Shown here one piece after another: positions 18,981 to 26,306 of a DNA stretch of 64,000 nt; position 1 is the first letter of the stretch; every line of letters begins with the position of its first letter. The position numbers and the translations under genes are program-made. The stretch comes from DATARH01 sp036489765 (GTDB lineage Bacteria; Pseudomonadota; Alphaproteobacteria; ATCC43930; CGMCC-115725): NCBI GenBank assembly GCA_036489765.1, contig DASXFE010000059.1:10356-74355 (forward strand), in the 5' to 3' direction. The notes under the pieces are model-generated. The model did not search any database and was not told the DNA's origin. It saw only the letters and a list, made by a program, of their open reading frames with translations.

Positions 18981-20358
18981 GGTCGAGCGTGGCGATGGCG
19001 CGGCCGAGGGTGTCGACGATGCGGTCGCATTCGGCCTTGGTGATCACGAGCGGCGGGCAGATCGCGATCGTGGTGCCGTATTGCCGGCCCCCGCCCGAGC
19101 GGCCGACGATCACCCCGTGATCCCGGCAGTAATCGATGACGCCGGCCATCTGCGCGCCGTCGAGCTGCTCCTTGGTCGCCCGGTCCTTGACCAGCTCGAC
19201 GCCGATCAGGAGGCCCTTGCCGCGGACGTCGCCGACCGCCTTGTGGCTCGCGAGGGTGCGCAGCCCATCGAGCAGATAGGCGCCGGTATGGGCCGCGCGC
19301 TGCGGCAGGCGCTCCTCGTCGAGGATCTCGATGTTGCGCAGCGCGACCGCGGCGGCGACCGGGTGACCGCCATAGGTGTTGACTTGCGCGACCTGCCGGT
19401 TCGACGCCGGGTCGCCGTAGAAGCTGTCGAAGACCTTGTTTTTGACGACGGTCGCGGCGATCGGCTGATAGGCGCTGGAGATGCCCTTGGCGATCGCGAT
19501 GATGTCGGGCGACACGCCGTAATGCTGGTGGGCGAACCACTTGCCGGTGCGGCCGAACCCGTTGATGACCTCGTCGATGTGGAGGAGCAGGCCGTATTTG
19601 CGGCACAGCTTCTCGACCTCGGGCAGGTATTCGTCGGGCGGCACGGCGACGCCGACGCCGCTCATCACCGGCTCGACGATGACTTCGGCCACGGTCTCGG
19701 GGCCCTCGCCGAGGATCGTCGTCTCCATGTTCTTGACGCAGGCGAGGCCGCAGCTCGGATAGCTGAGGCCGAACGGGCAGCGGTAGCAGTAGGGCGGCGC
19801 GACATGCACGAAATCGCCCGAGTACGGCTCGAACTTGGCCTTGCGCTCGCCCATCCCGCCGGCGTCGAGCGTCGCGAGCGTCGTGCCGTGATAGGCGTAG
19901 TAGCGGCTCACGGTCTTGAAGCGGTATTCGCCCGGGTATTCGTGCTTCATGTATTGCCGGGCGATCTTGAACCCTGCCTCGTTGGCCTCGGAGCCCGAGT
20001 TGACGAAATAGGTGTGATGGTCGCCGCCCATCAGCCCGTTGATCTTCTCGGCGAGCGCCGCGGCGGGCACGTTCATCGCCGTGTGCGGGAAGTAGGAGAG
20101 CTGGCGCATCTGGTCTGCGGCGACCTCGGCCAATTCGGTGCGGCCATAGCCGATATTGACGCACCACAGGCCCGCCATGCCGTCGAGATATTCGGTGCCG
20201 TCGGCATCGACGATCGTCGAGCCCGAGGCATGGGTGACGACGAGCTGCTTCTCCTCCAGTGTCTTGTGCTGGACGATCGGGTGCAGGACGCTGCCGAGAT
20301 CCCGGTGGACGACCGCCTCGCGGATCGCGGGGTCGGGGGCGTTGGACAGCAGCGACAT
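18973..20358 (-). CDS. Class III PLP-dependent aminotransferase (omega-amino acid:pyruvate type)
   Basis: Cytoplasmic PLP aminotransferase, 461 residues. PLP aspartate D262 in LLHIDEVINGFGRTG, Schiff-base lysine K291 in IIAIAKGISSAYQPI, and phosphate-binding NSGSEANEAGF at 120-130. Four cysteines cluster at C191, C194, C203 and C207 in PYCYRCPFGLSYPSCGLACV, a feature of one branch of this family. Such enzymes transaminate taurine, beta-alanine, putrescine or other omega-amines with pyruvate. ATG 20358 has only a weak RBS. It follows the double deacetylase gene by 41 bp, suggesting a role downstream of amide or ureide hydrolysis. Confidence 0.9.
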   Translation of the reverse strand: MSLLSNAPDPAIREAVVHRDLGSVLHPIVQHKTLEEKQLVVTHASGSTIVDADGTEYLDGMAGLWCVNIGYGRTELAEVAADQMRQLSYFPHTAMNVPAAALAEKINGLMGGDHHTYFVNSGSEANEAGFKIARQYMKHEYPGEYRFKTVSRYYAYHGTTLATLDAGGMGERKAKFEPYSGDFVHVAPPYCYRCPFGLSYPSCGLACVKNMETTILGEGPETVAEVIVEPVMSGVGVAVPPDEYLPEVEKLCRKYGLLLHIDEVINGFGRTGKWFAHQHYGVSPDIIAIAKGISSAYQPIAATVVKNKVFDSFYGDPASNRQVAQVNTYGGHPVAAAVALRNIEILDEERLPQRAAHTGAYLLDGLRTLASHKAVGDVRGKGLLIGVELVKDRATKEQLDGAQMAGVIDYCRDHGVIVGRSGGGRQYGTTIAICPPLVITKAECDRIVDTLGRAIATLDLG

Positions 20359-20399
20359 GAGGGCCTCGCGAGATACGGGTGGAGCGGGGTGCTGGCCGC

Positions 20400-22292
20400 C
20401 TAGCCCCGGGCTTTGCGCTCGGCGCTCCAGGCGGCGACCTGATCGTAATAATTGGCGAGATAATACTCCGCGATGTCGTCGGCCGTCGTGTTCCAAACGC
20501 CGTCGTGGCCGAGGATGTAGCGAAGCGCCTCGTCGAGGTGCCTCGCGGCGTTGGGGCGGCCGATATTGTGCGGGTGCAACGACAGGCACATGACCCGCCC
20601 GCTCTCCGCGCCCTCGCGGTAGAGCGTGTCGAACTGGTCCTTGATCATCTGCGCGAAGTAGTCGGCCTCGCGGTTCCAGGCGAGCACGCCGGCATCGTTG
20701 GTCTGGCCGGTATAGGGGACGTAGATGAATTTCTGGCCGCCGCGCACATTGATCGGCCAAGGCTGGTCGTCGATGATCCATGAGGTGTGATAGAGGCAGC
20801 CGGCCTCCGCCATCAGGTCGTCGGTGCGGACCGTGTACCCCGCGCCGCCGCCGAGGCGGCCCTTCAGCCGCTTGCCGGTCATCTCTTTCAGATGCGTGAC
20901 GAAATCCTGCCAGTAGGCGCGCTCCTCGTCCTCGGTCAGGTCGTAGATCGGGCGGCTGTTGTAGAGCCCGTGCGCCATGTAGTCCCAATCGGCCGCGACC
21001 ATCGCATCCTTGATCTCGGGAAAATGGTCGAGGAGCTCGAGGTTGAGGCAGCAGCAGGCGCGCACCTTGTGCTTGTTGAGGATGTCGAGCATCCGCCAGA
21101 ACCCGACGCGGTTGCCGTAATCCATCCGCGCGTAATGCGGGATGTCGGGCTGCGACGGCCTGTTCTCCGGCAGGTACTCGAAAAACTCCATGTTGGGCGC
21201 GACCCAAAACGCGACGCGCGCGTCGTTGGGCCATTTGATGACGGGGCGGTCGTTGATCGGGGCGTAGTCGAAGCGGCCGGGTGGCAAGGGTTTGGCCGTG
21301 GCATCACTACCATCCCGCCCTCCCCCCGGATGCGAGAGGGTTGGGGTGGGGGTGACGGCTGGGGCGGTGCTGCCCCTCACGAACCACTCGACGATCTCCC
21401 CTCCCGTCGCTTTCCACACGCCGCCGTGGGCGCAGATGTGGCCCAGCACCTCGTCGAGGTGCCGGATGCGCCAGGGCTGGCCCATGATCCAGGGGTGCAG
21501 GTGGAGCACCATCATCCGGCCGGTCGCGGCGCCATCGGCGTAGAGGCCGTCGAACCACTCGCGCCATAAGAGATTGGTTTCGTTGATCGTGCGGCGTCCG
21601 TGGAGGTGGATGTAGTTGTCGTCGAGATAGGCGTTGACGCCGAGCGAGATGAGCTCGCCGGTTTTTGGCGTCATCTTGTAGGGCTGCTCGTCGTTGCCCC
21701 AGTCGCAGACATAGCGGATGCCCTCGGCGGCGAGCAGGTTCGGCGTGTTCGGCGTCTCCTGGAAGTCGGGGCCGCTCCAGCCGATCGGGCGGGTGCCGGT
21801 GGCGGCTTCGACCGCGGCGATCGAGGCGCGGATGTACTCGCGCTCCTCGTCCTTCGACATGCCGATGTGGATGATCCGGCGGCGTGACAGGCCGTGGGCG
21901 ATGAACTCGGCGCCGCGCTTGCGGCCTTCCTCGACGAGGATCGGGTAGTGGCCGGCGACGGCCTTGTCCAAGGCGAGAGTCGGCTTGATGGCGTATTTGT
22001 CGAGGAGCGCGAGGATGCGGAAGATGCCGACCCGGTTGCCGTATTCGTGGTTGCCCCAGCCGCCGATATCGGGAAATTGCGGCTGGTTGCCGGTCCACAG
22101 CCCCTCCGGCCCGCCATTCGGGCTGACCGGCAGCGGCGTGCCGGGCGGGACCTCCCAATCCCAATGCTCGAGGTTGACGATGACGGCGAGCGCCACCCGG
22201 GCGTCGCCCGGCCAGCGTAGCACCGGGCGGGTGACGATCGGCGACCAGGGATAGAAATCCTGGTCCATCCCATAGGAGCGCTTTGCCGGCAT
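20400..22292 (-). CDS. Double-domain polysaccharide deacetylase/PuuE-like allantoinase family protein
   Basis: A 630-residue protein made of two homologous NodB-like halves. The first spans about 1-305 (VTRPVLRWPGDARVALAVIV, EFIAHGLSRRRIIHIGMSKDEE, MMVLHLHPWIMGQPWRIRHL) and the second about 335-630 (VIKWPNDARVAFWVAPNMEF, DYMAHGLYNSRPIYDLTEDEE, MCLSLHPHNIGRPNAARHL). Each is the size of a full PuuE/peptidoglycan deacetylase-like protein. The style HG-x(8)-I-x(3)-EDEE resembles PuuE allantoinases rather than chitin deacetylases. The linker (about 306-334) is encoded by an intergenic-type repeat. RBS GGGAGG precedes ATG 22292. Ureide hydrolysis is inferred from the nearby AllA-like and amidase genes. 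Confidence 0.88.
   Translation of the reverse strand: MPAKRSYGMDQDFYPWSPIVTRPVLRWPGDARVALAVIVNLEHWDWEVPPGTPLPVSPNGGPEGLWTGNQPQFPDIGGWGNHEYGNRVGIFRILALLDKYAIKPTLALDKAVAGHYPILVEEGRKRGAEFIAHGLSRRRIIHIGMSKDEEREYIRASIAAVEAATGTRPIGWSGPDFQETPNTPNLLAAEGIRYVCDWGNDEQPYKMTPKTGELISLGVNAYLDDNYIHLHGRRTINETNLLWREWFDGLYADGAATGRMMVLHLHPWIMGQPWRIRHLDEVLGHICAHGGVWKATGGEIVEWFVRGSTAPAVTPTPTLSHPGGGRDGSDATAKPLPPGRFDYAPINDRPVIKWPNDARVAFWVAPNMEFFEYLPENRPSQPDIPHYARMDYGNRVGFWRMLDILNKHKVRACCCLNLELLDHFPEIKDAMVAADWDYMAHGLYNSRPIYDLTEDEERAYWQDFVTHLKEMTGKRLKGRLGGGAGYTVRTDDLMAEAGCLYHTSWIIDDQPWPINVRGGQKFIYVPYTGQTNDAGVLAWNREADYFAQMIKDQFDTLYREGAESGRVMCLSLHPHNIGRPNAARHLDEALRYILGHDGVWNTTADDIAEYYLANYYDQVAAWSAERKARG
21311..21355. 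repeat. Intergenic-type CCCTCCCCC repeat inside the double deacetylase gene
   Basis: The stretch encodes the linker residues TPTPTLSHPGGGRDG. Its base pattern, CCCCCACCCCAACCCTCTCGC followed by a GGGGGGAGGGCGGG run on the coding strand, is that of bacterial intergenic repeats and resembles the gap element at 50766-50800 of this window (CCCCATCCCTACC then GGGGGAAGG). Here it is in frame between two complete domains. Confidence 0.6.
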
Positions 22293-22318
22293 TGCTGCCT
22301 CCCGTGGCAGGTTTGGAC

Positions 22319-22879
22319 CTAGCGCTGGATCCCCGATGCGCCCGCCGGGACGTCGTAGAAGGCGAGGGTCATCGAGACGCTGGTGTAGTGGCCCATCAGG
22401 CAGATGACGTCGGTGACGCCGACATGGCCGAGCGCCTCGACCGCACGGTCGTAAAGCCCCTTCGACACCCAGCGGGCGTTCGACAGGCAGACCGCCATCT
22501 CATAGACGACCTGCTCGCGCTTGTCGTCGAACGAGGTCGGGAGGCCGGACAGCATCGCCTCGACCTTCTCGGCCGGGAGGCCCATCTCCTTGCCGCGCCG
22601 CTCATGCGCGTTGGTCGGGTAGGCCGAGTGCCATTTGCTGTTGATGATGACGACAGCGATCTCGCGTTCGCGCTCGGTCAGCGAGTAGCTGCCCGCGTGG
22701 AAATGTCCGCCGAACGGCGCGGCGACCTTCGCGAGCTTGGGGTTGTGCACCCAGATCTTGTTGGGCCCGCCGAGCGGCCCGCGGGTCTTGACCGCGAAGT
22801 CGTAGGCTTCCTTCTGCTCCGGGGTCATCTGGTCGTAGGGGATTTCGGCATAGCGGCCGAAGGTCGGGGTTTCGGGCAT
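22319..22879 (-). CDS. Carboxymuconolactone decarboxylase family protein
   Basis: All-alpha AhpD/CMD-fold protein, 186 residues, longer than PcaC. Conserved features: LTEREREIAVVIINSKWHSAYPTNAHERRG with the H-x(6)-H pattern, and a C-terminal region VGVTDVICLMGHYTSVSMTLAFYDVP. The CxxC of AhpD peroxidases is absent, so peroxidase activity is unlikely. Members with this layout often lie in uncharacterised catabolic operons. ATG 22879 gives the typical family N-terminus; a palindromic repeat lies between it and the upstream propeller gene. Confidence 0.85.
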   Translation of the reverse strand: MPETPTFGRYAEIPYDQMTPEQKEAYDFAVKTRGPLGGPNKIWVHNPKLAKVAAPFGGHFHAGSYSLTEREREIAVVIINSKWHSAYPTNAHERRGKEMGLPAEKVEAMLSGLPTSFDDKREQVVYEMAVCLSNARWVSKGLYDRAVEALGHVGVTDVICLMGHYTSVSMTLAFYDVPAGASGIQR

Positions 22880-22903
22880 GTGTTTCTCACCATGGGTTGG
22901 ACT

Positions 22904-22998
22904 GTCATTGCGAGGAGCCGGAGGCGAGGTGGCAATCGCGATGGGAGGAGCCTCCTGCGGAACGAGATTGCCGCGTCGCTGTCGCTCCTCGCAATGAC
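22904..22998. repeat. Palindromic repeat, GTCATTGCGAGGAG type
   Basis: Perfect 14-bp arms GTCATTGCGAGGAG (22904-22917) and CTCCTCGCAATGAC (22985-22998), with an inner pair around CCTCCTGCGGAACGAGATTG. It occupies most of the 130 bp gap between two minus-strand genes and would form a long hairpin. Confidence 0.8.
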
Positions 22999-23009
22999 GG
23001 CGGAGCGGC

Positions 23010-24044
23010 TCAGCCGCGGGCGAGGGCGTAGATCTGGAAGCCGTCGGGCGGCGGCGGAAGCTGGGTCCAGCTTTCGCCGGAATCGCGGCTGTTCCACACC
23101 TCGCCGCCATTCGTCGCGCACGACATCAGGTTCGGGCGATGCTCGTCGAAGGCGACCTTGAACATCGTGTGCGGCACCGGGCCGCCGACATCGACCTGGG
23201 TCCAGCTGTCGCCGCCGTCGCGGCTGTGGAGGAGGATGCCGAGGTCGCTGATAAAGCCGGAGCCGGCGGCGATCCACATGTGGCGCGGGTTGCCGGGGAC
23301 CTCGCGGATGTCACGGCAATAGATCTGGCCCTTGGCGTTGAGCGGCTCGAGCGGCACGTGGGTCCAATGGTCGCCGGCGTCACCGCTTTTCCACATCCCC
23401 GCGCGGGCGATGCCGAATACGGTGCCGGGGCGCCAGCGGCTCGCCAGCACGCCGTGCATATCGCACATGTCGTCGTTGATGTACTGGCCGTGGCTCAGGT
23501 TCTCCCAGTGCTCGCCGCCGTCGGTCGAACGGATCGTGCCGCCGACCTCGATCGCGCCGTAGAGGTGGTCAGGCTCGCTGGCGCTGGCATCGAGCATCAG
23601 CACGCGCTTCGCCGGGTTGGACCCGGGGCCGGTGGTGATGTCGGGGAAGCGGACGTTGACCGGCAGGCGGGTCCAATGCTCGCCGGAATCGTCGCTGCGA
23701 TAGACCTCGCTGTTCTCGGATCCGATCAGGATCACATCGGGGTTGTGCGGGTGGAACAGGATCGACCAGATCGGCAGGCCGTGGTCGGGGAGCTCGACCT
23801 TTTCCCAGTGCTTGCCGTGGTCGTTGCTGCGGTAGGGGCCGTGCTGGGTGCCGGCGTAGATCACTTCCGGTTTGTGCGGGTGAACCGCGAGGGCGCGGAC
23901 GGCCGGCGTCTCGGGCAGGCCTTTCTCAAGCTTTTTCCATTTGTTGTCGCCATCGGCGAGGCGGTAGAGGCCGGAATGGACGACGCGGCCGGTACCGGTC
24001 TCGCCGGCCAGCCCGCAATACAGATACGATTGTTGCTCTGCCAT
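23010..24044 (-). CDS. BNR/sialidase-like beta-propeller protein
   Basis: 344 residues built of six or seven repeats of the form SxDxGxxW: YRSNDHGKHWEKV, YRSDDSGEHWTRL, IRSTDGGEHWENL, WKSGDAGDHWTHV, LHSRDGGDSWTQV, WNSRDSGESWTQL. These are Asp-box (BNR) propeller blades as in VPS10/sialidase-like and Ycf48-type proteins. No signal peptide and no sialidase RIP or catalytic triad, so glycosidase activity is doubtful; a ligand-binding or assembly role is possible. AAGGAGG precedes ATG 24044. It lies 31 bp downstream of the amidase in the same orientation. Confidence 0.85.
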   Translation of the reverse strand: MAEQQSYLYCGLAGETGTGRVVHSGLYRLADGDNKWKKLEKGLPETPAVRALAVHPHKPEVIYAGTQHGPYRSNDHGKHWEKVELPDHGLPIWSILFHPHNPDVILIGSENSEVYRSDDSGEHWTRLPVNVRFPDITTGPGSNPAKRVLMLDASASEPDHLYGAIEVGGTIRSTDGGEHWENLSHGQYINDDMCDMHGVLASRWRPGTVFGIARAGMWKSGDAGDHWTHVPLEPLNAKGQIYCRDIREVPGNPRHMWIAAGSGFISDLGILLHSRDGGDSWTQVDVGGPVPHTMFKVAFDEHRPNLMSCATNGGEVWNSRDSGESWTQLPPPPDGFQIYALARG

Positions 24045-24075
24045 GGGGTGCCTCCTTGGGAGTCTTGTCGGGACC

Positions 24076-25458
24076 TTAGGCCGCCGGAGGACGGCGGTCG
24101 CGGAAGGGGGTGGCTTTTTCGAAGGCGTCGCCGATTTTGAGGACGGTCGCCTCCTGGAACGGCTTGCCGACGATCTGGAGCGCGGTCGGCAATCCCTCGG
24201 CGGTGAAGCCCGAGCAGACCGACATCGCCGGGTAGCCGGCGACGTTGAACGGCATCATAAAGCTCGGCTGCTGGAACACGTCCCATTTCGGCAGCGCGTC
24301 GATCTTTGGCGCCTCGGCCGCGAAGACCGCAGTGAGGACGACGTCGAGATTGGCCATCGCCGCCTGCAACTCGGCGCGCAGCTCGCGGCGCCGCCGCACG
24401 GCCTGGAGATAGTCGACGCCGGAGACGAAGGCGCCGAGCATCAGCCGCGTGCGCATCCGCTCGCCGAAATCGCCGAGGCGCGTGCGCGACCATTCCTCAT
24501 AAGCGGCGGCGCGCTCGACGATCGAAATGAGAGAGCCACAGGCGTGCCAATCCTGGAGCGGCGACAGCTGCACCTCGCGGATTTCGGCACCGAGGCCGCG
24601 GAACGTCTCGACCGCTGCGTCGATGCCGCGCTGGGTCGACGGCGCGACCTTGTGGTCGGTCTCGTGGAAATGGTGGACCACGCCGATCCGCATCCCCCTG
24701 ATCCCGCCGCCGAGCGCGGCGCGGTAGTCGGGGATAGGGCGGTCGGCGCTGGCGGGGTCGCGCGGGTCGTGCCCGGCGAGCGCCTGAAGCATGATCGCGC
24801 AATCCTCGGCGGTCCACGCCATCGGCCCGATATGGTCGAGGCTGAAGGCGGCCGGCGCGACCCCGGCGCGGCTGACAAGCCCGTAGGTGGGCTTGGTACC
24901 GGCGATGCCGCAGAGGGCCGCCGGGCCGCGGATCGAGCCGCCCGTGTCGGTGCCGATGCCGCAGAGGATCATCCCCGAGGCGACCGCCGCGCCGCTGCCG
25001 CTGCTGCTGCCGGCGGTGAAATGGTCGGTGTTCCACGGGTTGCGCGCCGGCGGCTTGGGCAGGTCGAAGGAGGGGCCGCCATCGGCGAATTCGTGCGTCG
25101 TGAGCTTGCCCATCAGCACCGAGCCGGCCGCGGCGAGCTTTTCGGCGCAGGTTGCGTCCGTGTCGGGGATGTTGTCCTGCAGGATCAGCGACTGGCAGGT
25201 TGTCGGGATGCCCTTGGTGTCGACGATGTCCTTGAGCCCGATCGGGATGCCGTGGAGCGGGCTCCTCGGTCCGTTCGCCATGATCGCCGCCTCGGCGGCG
25301 CGGGCCTCGGCGAGCGCGCGCTCCTCGGTCAGATGGACAAAGGCGTGCAGCTTGTCGTCGAGCGTGTGGACGCGGTCGAGACAGGCCTTGGTGAGCTCGA
25401 CCGGCGACAGCTCCTTTGCCGCGATCTGCCGCGCGGCCGCGGCGATCGTCGCGATCAT
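24076..25458 (-). CDS. Amidase signature family hydrolase (GatA/AtzE-like)
   Basis: Ser-cisSer-Lys amidohydrolase, 460 residues, cleaving carboxamides or biuret/allophanate-type C-N bonds. Catalytic lysine K76 in GIPIGLKDIVDTKG, the Gly/Ser-rich loop FTAGSSSGSGAAVASG with the cis-serine at about 152-153, and nucleophile S175 in GTDTGGSIRGPAALCG are all present. ATG 25458 overlaps the stop of a 64-residue upstream gene (ATGA), as in GatC-GatA or AtzG-AtzE pairs. No C-terminal allophanate-hydrolase extension. With AllA-like and PuuE-like neighbours, a ureide or amide substrate is likely but inferred. Confidence 0.92.
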   Translation of the reverse strand: MIATIAAAARQIAAKELSPVELTKACLDRVHTLDDKLHAFVHLTEERALAEARAAEAAIMANGPRSPLHGIPIGLKDIVDTKGIPTTCQSLILQDNIPDTDATCAEKLAAAGSVLMGKLTTHEFADGGPSFDLPKPPARNPWNTDHFTAGSSSGSGAAVASGMILCGIGTDTGGSIRGPAALCGIAGTKPTYGLVSRAGVAPAAFSLDHIGPMAWTAEDCAIMLQALAGHDPRDPASADRPIPDYRAALGGGIRGMRIGVVHHFHETDHKVAPSTQRGIDAAVETFRGLGAEIREVQLSPLQDWHACGSLISIVERAAAYEEWSRTRLGDFGERMRTRLMLGAFVSGVDYLQAVRRRRELRAELQAAMANLDVVLTAVFAAEAPKIDALPKWDVFQQPSFMMPFNVAGYPAMSVCSGFTAEGLPTALQIVGKPFQEATVLKIGDAFEKATPFRDRRPPAA

Positions 25459-25652
25459 CACAGATCCTCCTCGGCGAAGCCGTAAGTTAGCGCCGGTTCG
25501 GCCATGCGGCCGCGCGGCTTGCGTACACGCTCGGCAAAGAGGGCGATGCCGTCGCACATGGATCGCAACTCGGCCTTTTCGGCATCGGTCGGGGTGAGCC
25601 CGGCGCGGGCTAGCAGATACTCGAACGCGGCGTCGGTGATCGGGATCGGCAT
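25458..25652 (-). CDS. Small GatC/AtzG-like putative amidase partner
   Basis: 64 residues, acidic and helical, beginning MPIPITDAAFEYLLARAGLT and ending LTYGFAEEDL. Its stop overlaps the amidase start by four bases, giving tight coupling. Size, position and the pattern of a short helical N-terminus followed by an extended proline/arginine tail fit the GatC-like subunits (AtzG) that stabilise AtzE-type amidases. Sequence similarity alone is too slight for certainty, so the assignment rests mainly on context. Confidence 0.6.
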   Translation of the reverse strand: MPIPITDAAFEYLLARAGLTPTDAEKAELRSMCDGIALFAERVRKPRGRMAEPALTYGFAEEDL

Positions 25653-25674
25653 GGGGACGCCCTTTCGCTGGAGG

Positions 25675-26199
25675 TCAGAGGCGATAGCGGCATTCGGCGG
25701 GAAGCGGCACGGCGTGGAAGTCGCGCCGGTTAGTGTCGCGGTTTTCGAGGTTCACGAACAAGCATTCGTCATGGACGAAATGCGGCCCGGCATGCCAGGT
25801 CGCGACATGGAGCTTGATGACGCGGTCGCCGGGGATGCGGAAGGCGACGATGTCGTCGAGGTTCGGTCGCGCATCGTCGGAAAGGCCGCCCGGCGGGGCG
25901 ACGCCGATCAGCCATTCCCTGCCGCCGAGCGAGCCCAGGCATTGCGTAACCCGGCGGTGCCGCGCGATCCGCGAGAAGCCGAGCCCGACATGTGGCAGGT
26001 GCATGATCCAGAGGCGGGGCTCGCCGTTGGTCAGCACGAGGTTCGCTTCGCCGGGGTCGGTCTCGGGGTCGTGAGGCTGGGCCGCGCCCTGGCCGCCGGT
26101 GCGCAGCGGCGTGATGATCTCGCCATAGGGGGCGAAGGCCGCGGCCGTCAGCTCGCGAATGTCGAGCATGTGGCGGGGCAGGGTGCCTGCGTCGTTCAT
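25675..26199 (-). CDS. Ureidoglycolate lyase family protein (AllA-like)
   Basis: Cupin-like ureidoglycolate lyase family, 174 residues (E. coli AllA is 160). Family landmarks: LTAAAFAPYGEII at the N-terminus, ARHRRVTQCLGSLGGREWLIGVAP, and KLHVATWHAGPHFV followed by FVNLENRDTNRRDF. AllA splits ureidoglycolate to glyoxylate and urea at the end of allantoin breakdown. RBS AGGGAGGAG precedes ATG 26199. It heads the run amidase-partner, amidase, propeller, CMD, double deacetylase, aminotransferase, which supports a ureide-related pathway; the substrate could also be another ureido acid. Confidence 0.85.
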   Translation of the reverse strand: MNDAGTLPRHMLDIRELTAAAFAPYGEIITPLRTGGQGAAQPHDPETDPGEANLVLTNGEPRLWIMHLPHVGLGFSRIARHRRVTQCLGSLGGREWLIGVAPPGGLSDDARPNLDDIVAFRIPGDRVIKLHVATWHAGPHFVHDECLFVNLENRDTNRRDFHAVPLPAECRYRL

Positions 26200-26273
26200 C
26201 GTCGGCTCCTCCCTTTGCCGCCCTTCAGGCCGGCAATTCGCGCAATCTTGCCCAGCCGCGGTCGCTCACCGCA

Positions 26274-26305
26274 ATGCCGTCGCGCAAGGTTTTGCGGTGC
26301 GGCAT
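26274..26305 (-). terminator. Candidate 3' stem-loop of the serine hydrolase gene
   Basis: Arms ATGCCGTCGCGCAA (26274-26287) and TTGCGGTGCGGCAT (26292-26305) pair over 11 of 14 positions with a 4-base loop, one base after the hydrolase stop codon. No T-run follows, so it is only a candidate terminator or RNA-stabilising hairpin. Confidence 0.35.
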
Positions 26306-26306
26306 G

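Noticed and set aside
20400..22292. Frameshift-joined artefact of two deacetylase genes
   Set aside because: The frame runs through cleanly with both halves in register and no homopolymer at the junction; fusion is the simpler reading, though a check is listed.
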